Shown here in pieces: positions 17,454 through 27,944 of a stretch of 64,000 nucleotides of DNA; positions within the stretch are counted from its first letter, which is position 1; the number at the start of each line of letters is the position of its first letter. Where the stretch lies: the NCBI RefSeq assembly GCF_013391415.1, contig NZ_JACAXB010000017.1, forward strand, positions 1 to 64,000, read 5' to 3'. Made by a program: the position numbers and the translations under genes. Source of the DNA: Aquitalea sp. LB_tupeE (lineage in GTDB: Bacteria; Pseudomonadota; Gammaproteobacteria; Burkholderiales; Chromobacteriaceae). Below the pieces are notes generated by a model. The model saw only the letters and a list, made by a program, of their open reading frames with translations, was not told the origin of the DNA and made no database searches.

Positions 17454-19289
17454 ATGTTCAAAGCCCGACAATCCCTGTGGCTGCTGGTGTTGGCCAGTGC
17501 CGCCCAGGCCGACGCTCTGCCCGTTTTTCAGGGCGATGAAGTGGTGGTGACAGCTACCCGTCAGCCGCAATCGGTGGTCAAGACCCTGTCGGATGTGTCG
17601 GTGATCACCCGTGAAGACATCGACCAGTCTGCCGCCACCAATCTGCCGCAGTTGCTGGCGCGGGTGCCGGGCATCGAAGTGGTCAGCTCGGGGAATGTCG
17701 GCAGCCAGACCAGTCTGTATCTGCGCGGCAGCAATGCCAACCAGACCATCGTGTTGCTGGACGGCATGCGTATCGTTTCGGCCACCAGCGGCACCACGGC
17801 GCTGGAAAACATCCCGCTGGACAGTATCGACCGTATCGAAGTGGTACGCGGCAGCAGCTCCAGCCTGTATGGCGCAGATGCCATTGGCGGGGTAGTCCAG
17901 ATCTTCACCCGTCAGGGCAGTGGCGCACCGCGCTTCAATGCCGCACTGGGGTTCGGCGATCACGGTCTGGTCAAATCCTCCGCCGGTGTCAGCGGCAAGG
18001 TGGACAATACCGCCTTCAATCTACAGATCAACCAAGAGCAGACCGACGGTTTCTCCGCCACAAATCCGCAAAGCAGCAGCTACAACGCCGACCGCGACCC
18101 CTACCGCAACCTGTCCTACAACGCCAGCCTCACCCAGAGCATTGCCAGCGGGCACGATGTTTCGCTGCAATTGTTCCAGATCATGAGCAAGCTCGACTAC
18201 GACGGCTACCACAGTACCGGCGAGGATTTGCAGCGTAGCCGCCAGACTGGCGCAGCCCTGGAATCCAAAAACAGGTTCAACGACATTTGGACCAGCACCC
18301 TGCGTTACAGCTACACCATGGACCGCCAGGAACACTGGAATAACGGAAATCTGAGCGCCCGGGTCGACTTGTACCAGACTGCACAAAATGCCGTGCTGTG
18401 GCAAAACGACCTGCAAACTGCCTGGGGCAAGCTGCTGGCCGGTGCCGAATACACCGAACAACATGTGGACAGCAGCACCTCCTACGACGCCCATGCGCGT
18501 AGTAACAAGGCAGGTTTTCTCGGTTATAGCGGCGAGTTTGGCCGCCATTTGCTGCAAGCCAGTGCCCGGCGCGACCAGAACGAACAGTTCGGCGGCAAAA
18601 CCACCGGCCAGCTGGGCTATGGCTACCGGCTGACTGATGCCCTGATTGCCCGTGCCAGCTATGGCACCGCCTTCAAGGCCCCGACGTTTAACGATCTCTA
18701 CTACCCCTACGATGGCAGTTATTCAGGCAACCCCAAGCTGAAACCGGAAACCTCACACAACGGTGAATTAGCCTTGCAGTACAAGGACAATGGCCGCTCG
18801 GCATCGTTGACGCTGTTCCGCAACAGCATCAATAACATGATTGCCATTACCTCCGACTACAGCACCGTGACCAATATCAGCCAAGCCACCATTCAGGGCG
18901 GCACGCTGGCCGGGGCCGTGGCAACGGGTAACTGGGACCTGTCCGCATCCGCCACGTATCAGGACCCCCTGGACAACGCCACCCACCAGCAACTGCAACG
19001 CCGTGCCCGTGCCTATGGTCAACTGGCGGCTGCCTATGACTGGGGCAAGGTCACTACCGGGGTGGAGTGGCAGCTGAGCGCCAAGCGGCGGGATACCACC
19101 GATAGCGGCAGCAATGTCTGGCTGGGTGGCTATACACTCACCAATGTGTATGCCAATTACCGCTTTGCCCGCGAGTGGACGGCTACCGTCAAGCTGAGCA
19201 ATCTGTTTGGCCGTCAGTACACCACCCTGTACGGTTACAACACCGCCGGGCTGGGTGGCTTTGTCGGTGTCAGCTACCAACAGAAATAA
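17454..19289 (+). CDS. btuB: TonB-dependent cobalamin receptor BtuB
   Basis: 611-residue outer-membrane receptor. Signal peptide (MFKARQSLWLLVLASAAQA), then a TonB box-like DEVVVTATR, the plug domain (SDVSVITREDID, LYLRGSNANQTIVLLDG, GADAIGGVVQIFTR) and a 22-strand barrel ending in a C-terminal aromatic-rich strand (GGFVGVSYQQK). Substrate assignment to cobalamin rests on the upstream cobalamin riboswitch and the downstream cobU and btuF. The start at 17454 has GGAG about ten bases upstream and yields a normal signal peptide. Confidence 0.92.
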   Translation: MFKARQSLWLLVLASAAQADALPVFQGDEVVVTATRQPQSVVKTLSDVSVITREDIDQSAATNLPQLLARVPGIEVVSSGNVGSQTSLYLRGSNANQTIVLLDGMRIVSATSGTTALENIPLDSIDRIEVVRGSSSSLYGADAIGGVVQIFTRQGSGAPRFNAALGFGDHGLVKSSAGVSGKVDNTAFNLQINQEQTDGFSATNPQSSSYNADRDPYRNLSYNASLTQSIASGHDVSLQLFQIMSKLDYDGYHSTGEDLQRSRQTGAALESKNRFNDIWTSTLRYSYTMDRQEHWNNGNLSARVDLYQTAQNAVLWQNDLQTAWGKLLAGAEYTEQHVDSSTSYDAHARSNKAGFLGYSGEFGRHLLQASARRDQNEQFGGKTTGQLGYGYRLTDALIARASYGTAFKAPTFNDLYYPYDGSYSGNPKLKPETSHNGELALQYKDNGRSASLTLFRNSINNMIAITSDYSTVTNISQATIQGGTLAGAVATGNWDLSASATYQDPLDNATHQQLQRRARAYGQLAAAYDWGKVTTGVEWQLSAKRRDTTDSGSNVWLGGYTLTNVYANYRFAREWTATVKLSNLFGRQYTTLYGYNTAGLGGFVGVSYQQK

Positions 19290-19357
19290 ACCGGCACGCC
19301 CATAGGCGTGCATCTCCCGGCCGCGTTGCGGCGCAGCCGGGTGTTCAGGAAAACACC

Positions 19358-19882
19358 ATGACCCACCTGATCACCGGCGGTGCGCGTTCCGGCAAAAGCC
19401 GCCATGCAGAACACCTGGCCATCCAGCATGGCGGCCCGGTTTGCTATATCGCCACCGCTGAAGTGCGTGACGAAGAATTTGCCGAACGGGTGCGTCAGCA
19501 TCGCCTGCAACGGCCAGCGCATTGGCAAGTGCAGGAAGCCGGGCGTGATCTGGCCGGCTTGATTCTGGGCCACGACCAGGAAGATGGCCTGTTGCTGGTG
19601 GACTGTCTGGGCATGTGGCTGATACGCTTTTTTGGCCCGGACGATAGCTTCGACGAAGTGGAATTCGCCCGGCAGCGCCAGTGGCTGCTGGAAGCCATCG
19701 ACGCGGTACAGGGCCGCTTGCTGCTGGTCACCAATGAAATCGGCTGGGGCGTGATGCCGATGAGCCGCATGGCTCGCCTGTATGGTGACCTGCTGGGGCG
19801 GCTGAACCAGGACGTTGCGGCCCGCTGTCAGCATGTCACCCTGGTGGCCTGCGGTCTGCCCTTGTCGCTCAAGGGCGGCTGA
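19358..19882 (+). CDS. cobU: Adenosylcobinamide kinase / adenosylcobinamide-phosphate guanylyltransferase
   Basis: 174 residues; phosphorylates adenosylcobinamide and transfers GMP to it. P-loop GGARSGKSRHAE at the N-terminus (with the His used for the guanylyl intermediate nearby), then TAEVRDEEFAERVRQH, LLLVDCLGMWL, VTNEIGWGVMP and the C-terminal VACGLPLSLK. ATG 19358 has AGGA upstream. The TGA stop shares its last base with the btuF ATG. It supplies the guanylylated intermediate used by CobS at 14.5 kb. Confidence 0.93.
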   Translation: MTHLITGGARSGKSRHAEHLAIQHGGPVCYIATAEVRDEEFAERVRQHRLQRPAHWQVQEAGRDLAGLILGHDQEDGLLLVDCLGMWLIRFFGPDDSFDEVEFARQRQWLLEAIDAVQGRLLLVTNEIGWGVMPMSRMARLYGDLLGRLNQDVAARCQHVTLVACGLPLSLKGG

Positions 19883-20757
19883 TGCTGCGGCGTGCATTTG
19901 CCCTGTGGCTGCTGTTGTATGTTGGACTGGCCCAGGCGGCAGTCAGTGCGCCCGATGCCAGTGGCAAACTGCTGACGCTGCCACTCGCCGCACAACGCAT
20001 AGTATCGCTGTCACCGCATGCCACCGAAATGTTGTACGCCATCGGTGCTGGCCCACGGCTGGTGGCCACGGTGGACTACAGCAATTACCCGCCGCAAGCG
20101 CGTGCCCTGCCGCGCGTGGGCGGCTATAGCGGCATCAGTCTGGAAGCGGTACTGCGCCAGCGGCCCGACCTGGTGGTGGCCTGGCAGGACGGCGGCAACC
20201 TGCGCGAGCTGGAGCGCTTGCGCCAACTGGGCGTGGCCGTGTTCATCAGCCATCCCTTGCAACTGGACGACGTGGCCGCAGAAATGCAAAGCCTGGGCCG
20301 CCTTACCGGAACGCAGGCCACGGCTGCCACAGCGGCCACCGCCTACCGCCAGCAACTGGCTGCGCTGCGTCAGCGCTATGCCCACCGCACCCCGGTCAGC
20401 GTGTTCTACCAGATCAGTGCCACCCCCATTTTTACCGTCAGCCAGCGCAGCTTCATGGGTGCCATGATGCAACTGTGTGGTGGGCGTAATGTTTTTGGCA
20501 GCCTGGGGCAAGCAGCACCGCAAGTCAGCATGGAGGCGGTTGTGGCGGCCCGGCCACAGGTAATCCTGGCCGCGCGGGCGGATCTGCTGCGCATGTGGGA
20601 TCGTTGGTCGGCCCTGCCGGCGGTGGCGGCAGATACCCGTTACCTGCTGGATGAAGACTTGCTGACCATTCCGGGGCCACGTTTGCCACAAGGCGCAGCG
20701 GCGTTGTGTGCCACGCTGGACACAGCCAGGCGCAGACTGGGTTTGACGCTGGACTAG
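19882..20757 (+). CDS. btuF: Cobalamin-binding periplasmic protein BtuF
   Basis: 291 residues. Signal peptide (FALWLLLYVGLAQA-AV) and a Helical-backbone periplasmic binding domain (PF01497): RIVSLSPHATEMLYAIGAG, VGGYSGISLEAVLRQRPDLVV, and the second-lobe text QRSFMGAMMQLCGGRNVFG. It would hand cobalamin from BtuB to a BtuCD transporter, which is not encoded in this window. Overlaps cobU by one base and ends the riboswitch-controlled operon. Confidence 0.9.
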   Translation: MLRRAFALWLLLYVGLAQAAVSAPDASGKLLTLPLAAQRIVSLSPHATEMLYAIGAGPRLVATVDYSNYPPQARALPRVGGYSGISLEAVLRQRPDLVVAWQDGGNLRELERLRQLGVAVFISHPLQLDDVAAEMQSLGRLTGTQATAATAATAYRQQLAALRQRYAHRTPVSVFYQISATPIFTVSQRSFMGAMMQLCGGRNVFGSLGQAAPQVSMEAVVAARPQVILAARADLLRMWDRWSALPAVAADTRYLLDEDLLTIPGPRLPQGAAALCATLDTARRRLGLTLD

Positions 20758-20778
20758 CTGGCCGTTATCCTCGCCGCC

Positions 20779-21006
20779 ATGGACAAGGAACTGGAATACC
20801 TCGAATCCCGCGTGCAGGCCCTGATTGGCCGCATCAAGGAACTGGAAACCCAGAACGGCCGTTTTGCCCAGGCGCTGGCTGAAGCGCTGAAGGAAAACGC
20901 CGAGCTGAATTTCCGCGTGAACGAAACACGCAGCCGCGTGGCCGCGCTGGTAGAACGTCTGCCTAAGGCGGATGAGCCGGAGCAGGCTGAAGGAGAGGCA
21001 GAATGA
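20779..21006 (+). CDS. ZapB-like coiled-coil division protein
   Basis: 75 residues, almost entirely coiled coil (heptads in LEYLESRVQALIGRIKELE and later LAEALKENAELNFRVNE), acidic at the C-terminus. Matches the small TIGR02449/ZapB-like proteins found immediately upstream of zapA. It overlaps zapA by four bases (ATGA), strongly suggesting they act together on the FtsZ ring. The function is inferred from context and coiled-coil nature. Confidence 0.75.
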   Translation: MDKELEYLESRVQALIGRIKELETQNGRFAQALAEALKENAELNFRVNETRSRVAALVERLPKADEPEQAEGEAE

Positions 21007-21314
21007 GCGATATCGTGCAGGTCGACATTGAACTCCTGGGCCGTCATTTCACCATCGGCTCACCGGTGGATGAGCGTGAAACCCTGCTGGAGGCAGTACG
21101 TCTGCTGCAAGGCAAGATTGACCTGATCCAGCAGCACGGCAAGGTAATGGATGCCGACAAGATCGCCATCATGGCCGCTTTGAACATTGCCCATGATTTG
21201 TTGCGTACCAAAGTGGGAGAGGGCTTGGAAATGGCTTCATTCCAGCGTAAAATACGCAACATGAGCGAAGCAGCTGATACAGCGCTTCGCGAAAGCCAGC
21301 AAGCCCTGTTCTGA
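21003..21314 (+). CDS. zapA: Cell division protein ZapA
   Basis: 103 residues: N-terminal beta-hairpin VQVDIELLGRHFTIGSPVDE, then LLEAVRLLQGKIDLI and a long C-terminal coiled coil. This is the FtsZ-bundling protein ZapA (PF05164). It is translationally coupled to the ZapB-like gene and followed by 6S RNA and fthC, the widely conserved zapA-ssrS-fthC order of proteobacteria. Confidence 0.92.
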   Translation: MSDIVQVDIELLGRHFTIGSPVDERETLLEAVRLLQGKIDLIQQHGKVMDADKIAIMAALNIAHDLLRTKVGEGLEMASFQRKIRNMSEAADTALRESQQALF

Positions 21315-21359
21315 TTTCTTGGTATCAGGCAGGAACTGGCAGACACCCAGATCAGTTTA

Positions 21360-21542
21360 TCCCCTGCGGTGTTCGTGAAGGCTAACAATTCCTTTGTACC
21401 AATGCGTTCGCTTTTGGCCGCCAGCGTGAGTCACGGGTGTGTCGCGTCCCTTCTTGAGGATGCGCCCGAAGTGACTGGCAGGTAGCCCTCCCTGGAAACA
21501 GGGTACAAGCGAATTATGCCCAAACGACACTCGCGGGGGTCT
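21360..21542 (+). ncRNA. ssrS: 6S RNA (ssrS)
   Basis: About 183 nt between zapA and fthC. The 5' strand CCCCTGCGGTGTTCG (from 21361) pairs with CGACACTCGCGGGGG (to about 21539), leaving one bulge, as expected for the closing stem of 6S RNA. The interior is consistent with a long irregular hairpin, and the 5' text CTGCGGTGTTCGTGAAGGC resembles 6S 5' ends of betaproteobacteria. 6S RNA mimics an open promoter and sequesters sigma-70 RNA polymerase in stationary phase. Ends are estimated from pairing. Confidence 0.82.
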
Positions 21543-21549
21543 CCCTTCC

Positions 21550-21581
21550 ACGACCCGGCGCATCTTGCTCCGGGTCGTTTT
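21550..21581 (+). terminator. Terminator after 6S RNA
   Basis: ACGACCCGG and CCGGGTCGT form a 9-bp stem around an 11-base loop, followed by TTTTC. It lies eight bases after the 6S closing stem and ends before the fthC start at 21612, so it argues against longer fthC starts. Confidence 0.8.
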
Positions 21582-21611
21582 CATTTGTCCCTTCATTGTC
21601 AGGCTTGCGCC

Positions 21612-22232
21612 ATGCCCACTCCCGACACTGCCGTTACCGACAAGATAGCCCTGCGCAAGACCGTACGTCGCCAGCGCATGGCCTTGACGCCCGCCTACCG
21701 TGCACAGGCCATGCGCGCGGTGGCGCGCCATGCCAACCGCTTATTGCGGCGCGGGCGGCGCATTGGCGGCTATCTGGCGGCCGGTTCCGAGCTGGATGTG
21801 GAAATCCTGCTCAGTACCGCGCTACAGCGCGGTGCCAGCGTATGGTTGCCGCAGATTCCCGCCCGTGGCCGCCGCATGTGGTTCTCGCGTCTGACGGGTG
21901 ATGGGCGGTGGTATCGCCATGCACGCTACGGCATCGTGGAGTTTGACGGCCCCTGCTTGCGGGCGGAAAAGCTGGATGTGCTGCTGGTGCCATTGCTGGC
22001 GGTGGATGAGGACGGTTATCGCATGGGGCAGGGCGGCGGTTTTTACGATAGCAGTCTGGCTTTCCGGCAGCGGCCGCGTCGCTACGGCAAGCCCTTGCTG
22101 GTGGGCGTGGCTTACGATTGCCAGCGGGTAACGCAGGTGCCGCGTGAAGCCTGGGATGTGCAGCTGGATTATCTGCTGACTGAACGCGGCCTGCACCGCT
22201 TTGTCCGTCGCCCGAACGCCCAAGCCTCCTGA
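21612..22232 (+). CDS. fthC: 5-formyltetrahydrofolate cyclo-ligase
   Basis: 206 residues; ATP-dependent conversion of 5-formyl-THF to 5,10-methenyl-THF. Signature motifs: ALRKTVRRQRMAL at the N-terminus, GGYLAAGSELDVEILL, LLVPLLAVDEDGYRMGQGGGFYD (ATP/substrate loop) and GVAYDCQRV. ATG 21612 lies after the 6S terminator. The stop codon sits in the loop of a 10-bp hairpin (22220-22243). Confidence 0.92.
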   Translation: MPTPDTAVTDKIALRKTVRRQRMALTPAYRAQAMRAVARHANRLLRRGRRIGGYLAAGSELDVEILLSTALQRGASVWLPQIPARGRRMWFSRLTGDGRWYRHARYGIVEFDGPCLRAEKLDVLLVPLLAVDEDGYRMGQGGGFYDSSLAFRQRPRRYGKPLLVGVAYDCQRVTQVPREAWDVQLDYLLTERGLHRFVRRPNAQAS

Positions 22233-22243
22233 CGGAGGCTTGG
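22220..22243. repeat. Perfect inverted repeat at fthC stop
   Basis: CCAAGCCTCC, a 4-base loop, GGAGGCTTGG. The loop overlaps the fthC stop codon. It may protect the mRNA end or act as a weak terminator, but there is no T-run on either strand. Confidence 0.55.
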
Positions 22244-22379
22244 CGGGGCATGGTGGCGAAGGCTGTTTAGCGCGGCTAACAAAGTAGCATGGCGTCGCTG
22301 GGGCAAGGCGCGCCGATGCCGACAGGACATGGGCAGGGCAAGGAGACGTAGCGCAGCAGCAGGTTTTTGTTAGCGGCTG

Positions 22380-22529
22380 TTAGTGATCCCAGTGGTGGCC
22401 GTGGCCGTCTCCAGGTACCACCACCATCGGCATGATGACCTCCGGACCACGGTAGCCTCCACGTGGTGGTACAACAACGCAGGCGCTCAAGGCAGTGGCC
22501 AGCAATACGCCAATCAACAGGCTTTTCAT
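22380..22529 (-). CDS. Small lipoprotein, His/Pro-rich
   Basis: 49 residues. Lipoprotein signal peptide MKSLLIGVLLATALSAC with lipobox LSAC, leaving a mature peptide of about 33 residues (VVVPPRGGYRGPEV then MPMVVVPGDGHGHHWDH) that is Gly/Pro-rich and ends in a His cluster (HGHHWDH), a possible metal ligand. A good Shine-Dalgarno (CCGGAGATAATC) precedes the ATG on the minus strand. No family recognised. Its size and lipobox resemble the small lipoproteins common in proteobacteria. Confidence 0.7.
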   Translation of the reverse strand: MKSLLIGVLLATALSACVVVPPRGGYRGPEVIMPMVVVPGDGHGHHWDH

Positions 22530-22658
22530 GATTATCTCCGGTGAACAAAGGCCTGACGGCCAAGGTTGTTTGTCTGCTTTCAAGCATAATCGAGCACAGC
22601 TGCTGCAAGATGGCGTAAATTGTTAAGACCACCTTCCATTGATTAACAGACATTGCTC

Positions 22659-23117
22659 ATGCGTTATTGGCTGATGAAGTCCGAACCGGACGAGACCTCG
22701 ATTGATGACCTGATGGCCGCGCCACAGCGTGCCTTCGAGTGGACCGGCGTGCGCAATTACCAGGCGCGCAATTTCATGCGTGATGACATGCAGCCCGGCG
22801 ACCGGGTGCTGTTCTGGCATTCCAGCTGTGCCGAGCCGGGCATTGCCGGCCTGGCCGAGGTGGTGGGCAGTGCTCATGCCGACTCCAGCCAGTTTGACCC
22901 GGCCAGTCCGTATTTCGACGCCAAATCCACGCCCGAAGCCCCGCGCTGGCAGTGCGTGGATGTGCGCTTCCTGAGCAAGACGCCGCTGCTGAGCCCGGCC
23001 CTGCTGCGGCAGCACCCGCCGCTGGAGCAGATGCAGGTGCTCAAAAAAGGCAACCGCCTGTCAATTACCCCGGTCAGCCAGACCGAGTGGGAATACATCA
23101 CCACCCAGCTTTGCTGA
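22659..23117 (+). CDS. EVE domain protein
   Basis: 152 residues with the EVE (PUA-related) signature: RYWLMKSEPDETSIDDL at the start, WTGVRNYQARNFMRDDMQPGD, VLFWHSS, and the closing LSITPVSQTEWEYI. EVE domains are thought to bind modified bases in DNA or RNA; this solitary form has no fixed function. ATG 22659 is preferred over a TTG six bases upstream. pip follows 20 bases later and could be co-transcribed. Confidence 0.88.
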   Translation: MRYWLMKSEPDETSIDDLMAAPQRAFEWTGVRNYQARNFMRDDMQPGDRVLFWHSSCAEPGIAGLAEVVGSAHADSSQFDPASPYFDAKSTPEAPRWQCVDVRFLSKTPLLSPALLRQHPPLEQMQVLKKGNRLSITPVSQTEWEYITTQLC

Positions 23118-23137
23118 GGCAGTCTGTCTGGAGCGCA

Positions 23138-24079
23138 ATGCTTTATCCGCCGATTGAACCATTCAGCCAGGGCATGTTGCCGCTGGATGGTCTGCACCAG
23201 ATGTACTGGGAACAATGTGGTCGGCAGGATGGCCAGCCGGTGCTGTATCTGCATGGCGGGCCGGGCGATGGTTGTGCGCCGATGAGCCGGCAGCTGTTCG
23301 ACCCCTGGTTTTACCGTGCAGTCTTGTTCGATCAGCGTGGCAGTGGCCGTTCGGTGCCGCGTGGCGAACTGCGTGACAACACCACCCAGCATCTGGTGGC
23401 TGACATCGAACGCTTGCGCGAGCATCTGGGCATCGAGCGCTGGCTGGTGTTTGGCGGCTCCTGGGGCAGCACGCTGGCGCTGGCCTATGCACAGGCGCAT
23501 CCGCAGCGGGTGCAGGGCTTGATCCTGCGCGGGATTTTCCTGGGGCGGCAAAGTGAAATCGACTGGTTCATGCATGGCATGCGTCAGTTTTATCCCGAGG
23601 AGTGGCAGCGCTTTGTCGCGCCGATTCCTGTGGCCGAGCGGGACGATTTACTGCAAGCCTATTACCGCCGCCTGACCGACCCCGATCCGCAAGTACACCT
23701 GCCGGCCTGCCGGGCTTGGGGGCGTTATGAGGGGGCTTGTGTGGCCATTCGCCAGAATGCCGACGCCATCGAGCGGGCCAGCAGTGAATATGTGGCGCTG
23801 TCGCTGGCACGGCTGGAGGCGCATTACTTCGTGCATCGCATTTTCCTGCCCGAGGCACAATTGCTGCAGCAGATCGACCGCATCCGCCATATCCCGGCAG
23901 TGATCGTGCAGGGGCGATACGATGTGGTATGTCCGCCAGTCACCGCCAGCGAACTGGCCCAGCACTGGCCGGAGGCTGATTTCCAGCTGGTGGAAATGGC
24001 CGGCCATTCGCTGTGGGAGGGGGGGATCTTGCAGCTGTTGATGCAGGCGCTGGAATCCTTCAAATTGCGGCTGCTCTGA
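23138..24079 (+). CDS. pip: Proline iminopeptidase (alpha/beta hydrolase, S33)
   Basis: 313 residues; releases N-terminal proline from peptides. Oxyanion motif LHGGPGDG, nucleophile elbow GGSWGSTLAL, acid in QGRYDVVCPP and catalytic His in EMAGHSLWEGG, plus the S33 family text LFDQRGSGRSVPRGELRDNTT. Start at 23138 follows a GGAG site and gives the normal family length. Confidence 0.92.
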   Translation: MLYPPIEPFSQGMLPLDGLHQMYWEQCGRQDGQPVLYLHGGPGDGCAPMSRQLFDPWFYRAVLFDQRGSGRSVPRGELRDNTTQHLVADIERLREHLGIERWLVFGGSWGSTLALAYAQAHPQRVQGLILRGIFLGRQSEIDWFMHGMRQFYPEEWQRFVAPIPVAERDDLLQAYYRRLTDPDPQVHLPACRAWGRYEGACVAIRQNADAIERASSEYVALSLARLEAHYFVHRIFLPEAQLLQQIDRIRHIPAVIVQGRYDVVCPPVTASELAQHWPEADFQLVEMAGHSLWEGGILQLLMQALESFKLRLL

Positions 24080-24110
24080 ACCTGCGGCCCAGGTGGCAGT
24101 CAGTAAATAG

Positions 24111-24503
24111 ATGAAAACATCTTTGCGCTTGTTGCTGCTGTTGTGCAGCCTGTTTACCACTCCGGCTACCTGGGCTTATACCGATGAAGGCCGGCTTCCC
24201 TTTATCGGCTAGCCGGGTGAATTACCGGCCGAACTGGCCCTGCGCTTTGTAAGGCAGCGGCTGGGACAGGATGGGCAGATCGACTATCCGCATTTCCAGC
24301 TTATTCAGCACAGCCCTGCCCCGGATTTCAGCCGGGCCGAGATCACCCTGATTCGCGATGGTTTGCAAGACGACAGCGTCAAGGCGATACGGCAGCAATT
24401 GCAGCTACGCCGTCGCGATGGTCGCTGGGAGATTCACGCCATTGATGAAGATTTTTCCTGCTATCGGGGGGCGGCAGGCTGGACCCGCCGCCTCTGCCCC
24501 TGA
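24111..24503 (+). pseudogene. Secreted protein gene interrupted by in-frame amber codon
   Basis: Read from ATG 24111, this frame gives a signal peptide (MKTSLRLLLLLCSLFTTPA then TWA), YTDEGRLPFIG, then TAG at 24210-24212 (codon 34), then 96 further residues to TGA at 24501. The part after the stop reads as real protein (PGELPAELALRFVRQRLGQ, EITLIRDGLQDDSVKAI, GRWEIHAIDEDFSCY) with normal GC-rich codon use. A single C-to-T change from CAG (Gln) would explain it. No in-frame ATG follows the stop, so the exported mature protein is probably not made without suppression. No family recognised. Confidence 0.7.
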
Positions 24504-24569
24504 GGCCGTGGCGGCTGCTGGCAAGCGTTTGTTTTTGTGCGGCTCTTATCGGCAAGGCCCTCTGGCCGC

Positions 24570-24575
24570 TATAAT
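24570..24575 (+). promoter_or_regulatory. -10 element upstream of leuS
   Basis: Perfect TATAAT whose predicted start (about 24582) is only about 13 bases before a strong hairpin terminator (24595-24651), which itself lies 25 bases before leuS. The -35 region is weak. Confidence 0.55.
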
Positions 24576-24586
24576 GGGCCGATTGA

Positions 24587-27295
<2,709 letters not shown>

Positions 27296-27401
27296 ACCCC
27301 GGCCTGCCCGAAAGCGGGCGGGCCAGCAATCCTGCCGGTCAGCTTTTCCTCCCCGTTGCCGTGGGGCAGGGCCTGACCGGCTCCTGTTACGGAGAACAGG
27401 C

Positions 27402-27944
27402 ATGAAGCGAATCCTGCGCGGACTGGTCCTGAGCAGCCTGGTGTTCCTGCTTGGCGCTTGCGGTTTTCATCTGAAGGGCATGGGTGGCAACGTTCGCCCA
27501 CTGCCGTTTGGCAGCGTGTATGTGGATGATGGCAGTGGCAAGCTAGGTGGCGTGCTGCGCGAAACCCTGGCGCATAACGACAAGCTGATCGTTCTTTCGG
27601 CCCCCAAGCAGGCCGAGGCCGTGGTCAGCGTGCTCAAAGAAACCCAGTCCAAGGATGTTTCCACCATCAATAGCGGCGGCAAGGTCAACGAATATCAGCT
27701 GAGCTACAGCGCAACGGTGCGTACCGTCATTAACGGCGTGCCGGTTGAGCCGGATATGGATATCTCCGTACGTCGTTACATGAATTACTCCGACAGCGAC
27801 GTGCTGGGCAAAGAGCAGGAAGAAAACCTGCTGTGGAACGACATGCGTCACGATGCTGCCGAGCAACTGGCCCGTCGCCTGTCTTACCTCAAGCGTCCGG
27901 CTGTGCAAAGCCTGAAGCCAGTCAATGCCCAGCCTAAGCCCTGA
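27402..27944 (+). CDS. lptE: LPS assembly lipoprotein LptE
   Basis: 180 residues. Lipoprotein signal ending FLLGACGFHLKG (lipobox LGAC); the CGFHL/R start of the mature protein is typical of LptE/RlpB (PF04390), the plug of the LptD outer-membrane LPS translocon. LSYSATVRTVINGVPV is part of its beta-sheet core. The Shine-Dalgarno GGAG lies in the loop of a CCTGTT/AACAGG hairpin directly before the ATG. Overlaps holA by 20 bases. Confidence 0.92.
   Translation: MKRILRGLVLSSLVFLLGACGFHLKGMGGNVRPLPFGSVYVDDGSGKLGGVLRETLAHNDKLIVLSAPKQAEAVVSVLKETQSKDVSTINSGGKVNEYQLSYSATVRTVINGVPVEPDMDISVRRYMNYSDSDVLGKEQEENLLWNDMRHDAAEQLARRLSYLKRPAVQSLKPVNAQPKP

Noticed and set aside
21516-21611. Longer start for fthC
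   Set aside because: The extension overlaps the 3' end of 6S RNA and its terminator.
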